A DNA stretch of 64,000 bases from Pleurodeles waltl (lineage: Eukaryota; Chordata; Amphibia; Caudata; Salamandridae). Below, piece after piece: positions 58,801-64,000 of the stretch (positions within the stretch are counted from its first letter, which is position 1; every line of letters begins with the position of its first letter). The notes below the pieces were generated by a model. The model was not told where the DNA came from. It made no database searches and saw only the letters and a program-made list of their open reading frames with translations. Location of the stretch: NCBI RefSeq assembly GCF_031143425.1, contig NC_090438.1:774763138-774827137 (forward strand). Reading direction: 5' to 3'. Both the position numbers and the translations under genes were made by a program.

Positions 58801-60468
58801 GTAGAAGGAAATTTGTGGCTCCTCTCAGATTCCAGAACTTTATGCCACAGAAATGTGAGGAACATGTGTTTTTTTAGCCAAATTTTGAGGTTTGCAAAGG
58901 ATTCTGGGTAACAGAACCTGGTCCGAGCCCCGCAAGTCACCCCTCCTTGGTTTCCCCTAGGTCTCTAGTTTTCAGAAATGCACAGGTTTGGTTGGTTTCC
59001 AAGGTGCCAGCTGAGCTAGAGGCCAAAATCTACAGGTAGGCACTTCGCAAAAAACACCTCTGTGTTCTTCCAAAATTTTGGATGTGTCCACGTTGCGCTT
59101 TGGGGTGTTTCCTGTCGCCGGCGCTAGGCCTACCCACGCAAGTGAGGTATCATTTTTATCGGGAGACTTGGGGGAACGCTGGGTGAAAGGAAATTTGTGG
59201 CTCCTCTCAGATTCCAGAACTTTCTGCCACAGAAATGTGAGGAACATGTGTTTTTTTAGCCAAATTTTGAGGTTTGCAAAGGATTCTGGGTAACAGAACC
59301 TGGTCCGAGCCCCACAAGTCACCCCTCCTTGGATTCCCCTAGGTCTCTAGTTTTCAGAAATGCACAGGTTTGGTAGGTTTCCCTAGGTGCCGGCTGGGCT
59401 AGAGGCCAAAATCTACAGGTAGGCACTTCACAAAAAACACCTCTGTTTTCTTCCAAAATTTTGGATGTGTCCACGTTGCGCTTTGGGGTGTTTCCTGTCG
59501 CGGGCGCTAGGCCTACCCACACAAGTGAGGTATCATTTTTAATCGGGAGACTTGGGGGAACGCTGGGTGGAAGGAAATTTGTGGCTCCTCTCAGATTCCA
59601 GAACTTTCTGCCACAGAAATGTGAGGAACATGTGTTTTTTTAGCCAAATTTTGAGGTTTGCAAAGGATTCTGGGTAACAGAACCTGGTCCGAGCCCCTCA
59701 AGTCACCCCTCCTTGGATTCCCCTAGGTCTCTAGGTTTCAGAAATGCACAGGTTTGGTAGGTTTCCCTAGGCGCCGGCTGAGCTAGAGGCCAAAATCTAC
59801 AGGTAGGCACTTCGCAAAAAACACCTCTGTTTTCTTCCAAAATTTTGGATGTGTCCACGTTGCGCTTTGGGGTGTTTCCTGTCGCGGGCGCTAGGCCTAC
59901 CCACACAAGTGAGGTATCATTTTTATCGGGAGACTTGGGGGAACGCTGGGTGGAAGGAAATTTGTGGCTCCTCTCAGATTCCAGAACTTTCTGCCACAGA
60001 AATGTGAGGAACATGTGTTTTTTTAGCCAAATTTTGAGGTTTGCAAAGGATTCTGGGTAACAGAACCTGGTCCGAGCCCCTCAAGTCACCCCTCCTTGGA
60101 TTCCCCTAGGTCTCTAGGTTTCAGAAATGCACAGGTTTGGTAGGTTTCCCTAGGCGCCGGCTGAGCTAGAGGCCAAAATCTACAGGTAGGCACTTCACAA
60201 AAAACACCTCTGTTTTCTTCCAAAATTTTGGATGTGTCCACGTTGCGCTTTGGGGTGTTTCCTGTCGCGGGCGCTAGGCCTACCCACACAAGTGAGGTAT
60301 CATTTTTATCGGGAGACTTGGGGGAACGCTGGGTGGAAGGAAATTTGTGGCTCCTCTCAGATTCCAGAACTTTCTGCCACAGAAATGTGAGGAACATGTG
60401 TTTTTTTAGCCAAATTTTGAGGTTTGCAAAGGATTCTGGGTAACAGAACCTGGTCCGAGCCCCGCAAG
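55489..60468 (+). repeat. 4980-bp, 13-monomer tandem duplication, copy 2
   Basis: Starts are 55489 (H/B chimera), 55873, 56256, 56639, 57022, 57405, 57788, 58171, 58554, 58937, 59319, 59703 and 60086, all exactly 4980 bp from copy 1. Differences I noted are in the first monomer (TCGCGGG against TCACGGG) and in F2 (GGATGTG and GAACCTGG against GGTTGTG and GATCCTGG). The opening chimera marks the crossover between the H after J-J and an earlier B. Confidence 0.93.
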
Positions 60469-60693
60469 TCACCCCGTCTTGGATTCCCCTAGGTCTCTAG
60501 TTTTCAGAAATGCACAGGTTTGGTAGGTTTCCCTAGGTGCCGGCTGAGCTAGAGGCCAAAATCTACAGGTAGGAACTTCACAAAAAACACCTCTGTGTTC
60601 TTCCAAAATTTTGGATGTGTCCACGTTGCGCTTTGGGGTGTTTCCTGTCGCGGGCGCTAGCCATACCCACACAAGTGAGGTATCATTTTTATC

Positions 60694-60720
60694 GGGAGAC
60701 TTGGGGGAACGCTGGGTGGG
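60694..60720 (+). other. G-quadruplex motif in H2
   Basis: Same pattern, in the H2 monomer starting at 60469, the right-hand copy of 36059. Confidence 0.6.
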
Positions 60721-60851
60721 AGGAAATTTGTGGCTCCTCTCAGATGCCAGAACTTTCTGCCACAGAAATGTGAGGAACATGTGTTTTTTTAGCCAAATTT
60801 TGAGGTTTGCAAAGGATTCTGGGTAACAGAACCTGGTCCGAGCCCCGCAAG

Positions 60852-61234
60852 TCACCCCGTCTTGGATTCCCCTAGGTCTCTAGTTTTCAGAAATGCACAG
60901 GTTTGGTAGGTTTCCCTAGGTGCCGGCTGAGCTAGAGGCCAAAATCTACAGGTAGGAACTTCACAAAAAACACCTCTGTGTTCTTCCAAAATTTTGGATG
61001 TGTCCACGTTGCGCTTTGGGGTGTTTCCTGTCGCGGGCGCTAGGCATACCCACACAAGTGAGGTATCATTTTTATCGGGAGACTTGGGGGAACGCTGGGT
61101 GGGAGGAAATTTGTGGCTCCTCTCAGATGCCAGAACTTTCTGCCACAGAAATGTGAGGAACATGTGTTTTTTTAGCCAAATTTTGAGGTTTGCAAAGGAT
61201 TCTGGGTAACAGAACCTGGTCCGAGCCCCGCAAG
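60852..61234 (+). repeat. Reference monomer, subtype H2 (383 bp)
   Basis: An H monomer with TCTGTGTTC and an A-to-G change giving GGGTGGGAGG. Six copies: 34527, 34910, 36059, 36442, 60469 and 60852, always as adjacent pairs. The change completes a canonical G-quadruplex pattern (see separate entries). Confidence 0.88.
61077..61103 (+). other. G-quadruplex motif in H2
   Basis: Same pattern, in the H2 monomer starting at 60852. Confidence 0.6.
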
Positions 61235-63150
61235 TCACCCCATCTTGGATTCCCCTAGGTCTCTAGTTTTCAGAAATGCACAGGTTTGGTAGGTTTCCCT
61301 AGGTGCCGGCTGAGCTAGGGGCCAAAATCTACAGGTAGGCACTTCGCAAAAAACACCTCTGTTTTCTTCCAAAATTTTGGATGTGTCCACGTTGCGCTTT
61401 GGGGCGTTTCCTGTCGCGGGCGCTAGGCCTACCCACGCAAGTGAGGTATCATTTTTATCGGGAGACTTGGGGGAACGCTGGGTAGAAGGAAATTTGTGGC
61501 TCCTCTCAGATTCCAGAACTTTCTGCCACAGAAATGTGAGGAACATGTGTTTTTTTAGCCAAATTTTGAGGTTTGCAAAGGATTCTGGGTAACAGAACCT
61601 GGTCCGAGCCCCGCAAGTCACCCCTCCTTGGTTTCCCCTAGGTCTCTAGTTTTCAGAAATGCACAGGTTTGGTAGGTTTCAATAGGTGCCAGCTGAGCTA
61701 GAGGCCAAAATCTGCAGGTAGGCACTTCGCAAAAAACACCTCTGTTTTCTTCCAAAATTTGGGATGTGTCCACGTTGCGCTTTGGGGTGTTTCCTGTCGC
61801 CGGCGCTAGGCCTACCCACGCAAGTGAGGTATCATTTTTATCGGGAGACTTGGGGGAACGCTGGGTGAAAGGAAATTTGTGGCTCCTCTCAGATTCCAGA
61901 ACTTTCTGCCACAGAAATGTGAGGAACATGTGTTTTTTTAGCCAAATTTTGAGGTTTGCAAAGGATTCTGGGTAACAGAACCTGGTCCGAGCACAACAAG
62001 TCACCCCTCCTTGGATTCCCCTAGGTCTCTAGTTTTCAGAAATGCACAGGTTTGGTAGGTTTCCCGAGGTGCCGGCTGAGCTAGAGGCCAAAATCTACAG
62101 GTAGGCACTTCACAAAAAACACCTCTGTTTTCTTCCAAAATTTTGGATGTGTCCACGTTGCGCTTTGGGGTGTTTCCTGTCGCGGGCGCTAGGCCTACCC
62201 ACACAAGTGAGGTATCATTTTTAATCGGGAGACTTGAGGGAACGCTGGGTGGAAGGAAATTTGTGGCTCCTCTCAGATTCCAGAACTTTCTGCCACAGAA
62301 ATGTGAGGAACATGTGTTTTTTTAGCCAAATATTGAGGTTTGCAAAGGATTCTGGGTAACAGAACCTGGTCCGAGCCCCGCAAGTCACCCCATCTTGGAT
62401 TCCCCTAGGTCTCTAGTTTTCAGAAATGCACAGGTTTGGTAGGTTTCCCTAGGTGCCGGCTGAGCTAGAGGCCAAAATCTACAGGTAGGCACTTCGCAAA
62501 AAACACCTCTGTTTTCTTCCAAAATTTTGGATGTGTCCACGTTGCGCTTTGGGGCGTTTCCTGTCGCGGGCGCTAGGCCTACCCACGCAAGTGAGGTATC
62601 ATTTTTATCGGGAGACTTGGGGGAACGCTGGGTAGAAGGAAATTTGTGGCTCCTCTCAGATTCCAGAACTTTCTGCCACAGAAATGTGAGGAACATGTGT
62701 TTTTTTAGCCAAATTTTGAGGTTTGCAAAGGATTCTGGGTAACAGAACCTGGTCCGAGCCCCGGAAGTCACCCCTCCTTGGTTTCCCCTAGGTCTCTAGT
62801 TTTCAGAAATGCACAGGTTTGGTAGGTTTCAATAGGTGCCAGCTGAGCTAGAGGCCAAAATCTGCAGGTAGGCACTTCGCAAAAAACACCTCTGTTTTCT
62901 TCCAAAATCTGGGATGTGTCCACGTTGCGCTTTGGGGTGTTTCCTGTCGCCGGCGCTAGGCCTACCCACGCAAGTGAGGTATCATTTTTATCGGGAGACT
63001 TGGGGGAACGCTGGGTGAAAGGAAATTTGTGGCTCCTCTCAGATTCCAGAACTTTCTGCCACAGAAATGTGAGGAACATGTGTTTTTTTAGCCAAATTTT
63101 GAGGTTTGCAAAGGATTCTGGGTAACAGAACCTGGTCCGAGCACAACAAG

Positions 63151-63533
63151 TCACCCCTCCTTGGATTCCCCTAGGTCTCTAGTTTTCAGAAATGCACAGG
63201 TTTGGTAGGTTTCCCTAGGTGCCGGCTGAGCTAGAGGCCAAAATCTACAGGTAGGCACTTCGCAATAAACACCTCTGTTTTCTTCCAAAATTTTGGATGT
63301 GTCCACGTTGCGCTTTGGGGTGTTTCCTGTCGCCGGCGCTAGGCCTACCCACGCAAGTGAGGTATAATTTTTATCGGGAGACTTGGGGGAACGCTGGGTG
63401 GAAGGAAATTTGTGGCTCCTCTCAGATTCCAGAACTTTCTGCCACAGAAATGTGAGGAACATGTGTTTTTTTAGCCAAATATTGAGGTTTGCAAAGGATT
63501 CTGGGTAACAGAACCTGGTCCGAGCCCCGCAAG
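63151..63533 (+). repeat. Three-part chimeric monomer (copy of 38741)
   Basis: Same I-like head, A-type AATAAA and E-type second half as 38741-39123, 24410 bp away. Confidence 0.86.
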
Positions 63534-64000
63534 TCACCCCTCCTTGGATTCCCCTACGTCTCTAGTTTTCAGAAATGCACAGGTTTGGTAGGTTTCCCTA
63601 GGTGCCGGCTGAGCTAGAGGCCAAAATCTACAGGTAGGCACTTCGCAAAAAACACCTCTGTTTTCTTCCAAAATTTTGGATGTGTCCACGTTGCGCTTTG
63701 GGGTGTTTCCTGTCGCCGGCGCTAGGCCTACCCACGCAAGTGAGGTATCATTTTTATCGGGAGACTTGGGGGAACGCTGGGTGGAAGGAAATTTGTGGCT
63801 CCTCTCAGATTCCAGAACTTTCTGCCACAGAAATGTGAGAGCCAAATTTTGAGGTTTGCAAAGTATTCTGGGTAACAGAACCTGGTCCGAGCCCCGCAAG
63901 TCACCCCATCTTGGATTCCCCTAGGTCTCTAGTTTTCAGAAATGCACAGGTTTGGTAGGTTTCCCTAGGTGCCGGCTGAGCTAGAGGCCAAAATCTACAG
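63151..64000 (+). repeat. Right edge: chimera, C2 and partial A
   Basis: Starts are 63151 (same three-part chimera as 38741), 63534 C2 with AAAGTATTC, and 63901 A, cut by the window end after 100 bp. The alignment to 38741-39590 at 24410 bp is still intact at the last base, so the duplication runs beyond the window. Confidence 0.92.

Larger units (their letters stand above)
60469..63150 (+). repeat. Family II block H2-H2-F-G-I-F-G
   Basis: Starts are 60469 H2 (CTAGCCATACC), 60852 H2, 61235 F, 61618 G, 62001 I, 62385 F (CCCCGGAAG) and 62768 G. It is offset by exactly 24410 bp from 36059-38740. Shared rare marks include CCCGAGGTGCC and GACTTGAGGG in I and AAAATCTGGG in the last G. Differences are a few single bases, for example TTTGGTAGG at 61668 against TTTTGTAGG at 37258. 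Confidence 0.92.
39124..63533 (+). repeat. Super-repeat unit, right copy (24410 bp)
   Basis: The same monomer order as 23091-39123, enlarged. The excess of 8377 bp equals 2651 + 2283 + 4980 - 1532 - 4 - 1. Every term is an observed duplication or insertion, so the alignment is fully accounted for. Confidence 0.87.
1..64000 (+). repeat. Satellite DNA array, ~383-bp monomer, all head to tail
   Basis: The same ~383-bp sequence recurs without a break from end to end, always in the same orientation. Monomer starts (phase TCACCCC) are spaced 383 or 384 bp, with 18 monomers of 367 bp and single lengths of 382 or 387. Subtypes differ by a small number of point changes and a few short indels. Every stretch of more than 300 bases is this repeat. 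No unique DNA, mobile element or inverted segment was found while reading through. Recurrent short landmarks are CTAGGTCTCTAG, TCCAAAATTTTGGA, TCGGGAGACTTGGGGGAA and GGATTCTGGGTAACAGAA. Function is unknown. Centromeric, pericentromeric or other heterochromatic location is inference from the tandem and higher-order structure only. Confidence 0.98.

Noticed and set aside
1..64000. CRISPR array
   Set aside because: The repeat is a continuous ~383-bp unit with no short repeat separated by unique spacers.
1..64000. Ribosomal DNA or 5S gene array
   Set aside because: No recognisable rRNA core sequence in the monomer; an intergenic-spacer origin cannot be excluded but has no support here.
1..64000. 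Transposable element or viral sequence
   Set aside because: No terminal repeats, target-site duplications, reverse transcriptase, transposase or other protein domain; all sequence belongs to the monomer.

Overview
The whole 64 kb is one uninterrupted head-to-tail satellite array. The basic monomer is 383 bp, with variants of 382, 384, 387 and 367 bp. Phased on the recurring TCACCCC, I count 168 monomer starts, the first at 190 and the last at 63901, plus a 189-bp partial monomer at the left edge. I see no gene, RNA gene, transposable-element insertion, inverted monomer or unique sequence. G+C counted on one monomer is about 49% (186 of 383), with about 12 CpGs. This is eukaryotic heterochromatin-type DNA. 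Many subtype differences are CG to TG/CA changes, which points to a CpG-methylating genome, most likely a vertebrate. From memory alone, parts of the monomer resemble dispersed repeats of large amphibian (salamander) genomes; this is a weak recollection, not a result.

Layout (subtype letters are mine). Family I (A, B, C, C2, D, E) fills 2107-16223, 17757-30312 and 38741-48992, with fragments at 49759-51275, 55489-56255 and 63151-64000. Its best-preserved higher-order repeat (HOR) is a 10-monomer, 3801-bp unit D-A-B-E-C2-A-B-C-A-B, complete at 2107-5907 and 18141-21941. It appears to derive from an older three-monomer unit X-A-B of about 1.13-1.15 kb. Family II (F, G, H, I, J, K, L, M, N and variants) fills most of 190-1339, 16224-17373, 30313-38740, 51276-55488 and 56256-63150.

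Above the HOR level lie nested recent duplications. Positions 1 to about 22.4 kb carry two copies offset by 16034 bp. A 16033-bp block (23091-39123) recurs as an enlarged 24410-bp block (39124-63533). The enlargement is exactly accounted for by internal duplications of 2651, 2283 and 4980 bp, minus a 1532-bp duplication present only in the left copy and two small insertions (4 and 1 bp). Several crossover points survive as chimeric monomers. The window therefore records unequal crossover and gene-conversion-like homogenisation. Nothing here supports a coding system: the roughly 128-codon open frames recurring on the minus strand are by-products of the repeat and start at GTG, not ATG.
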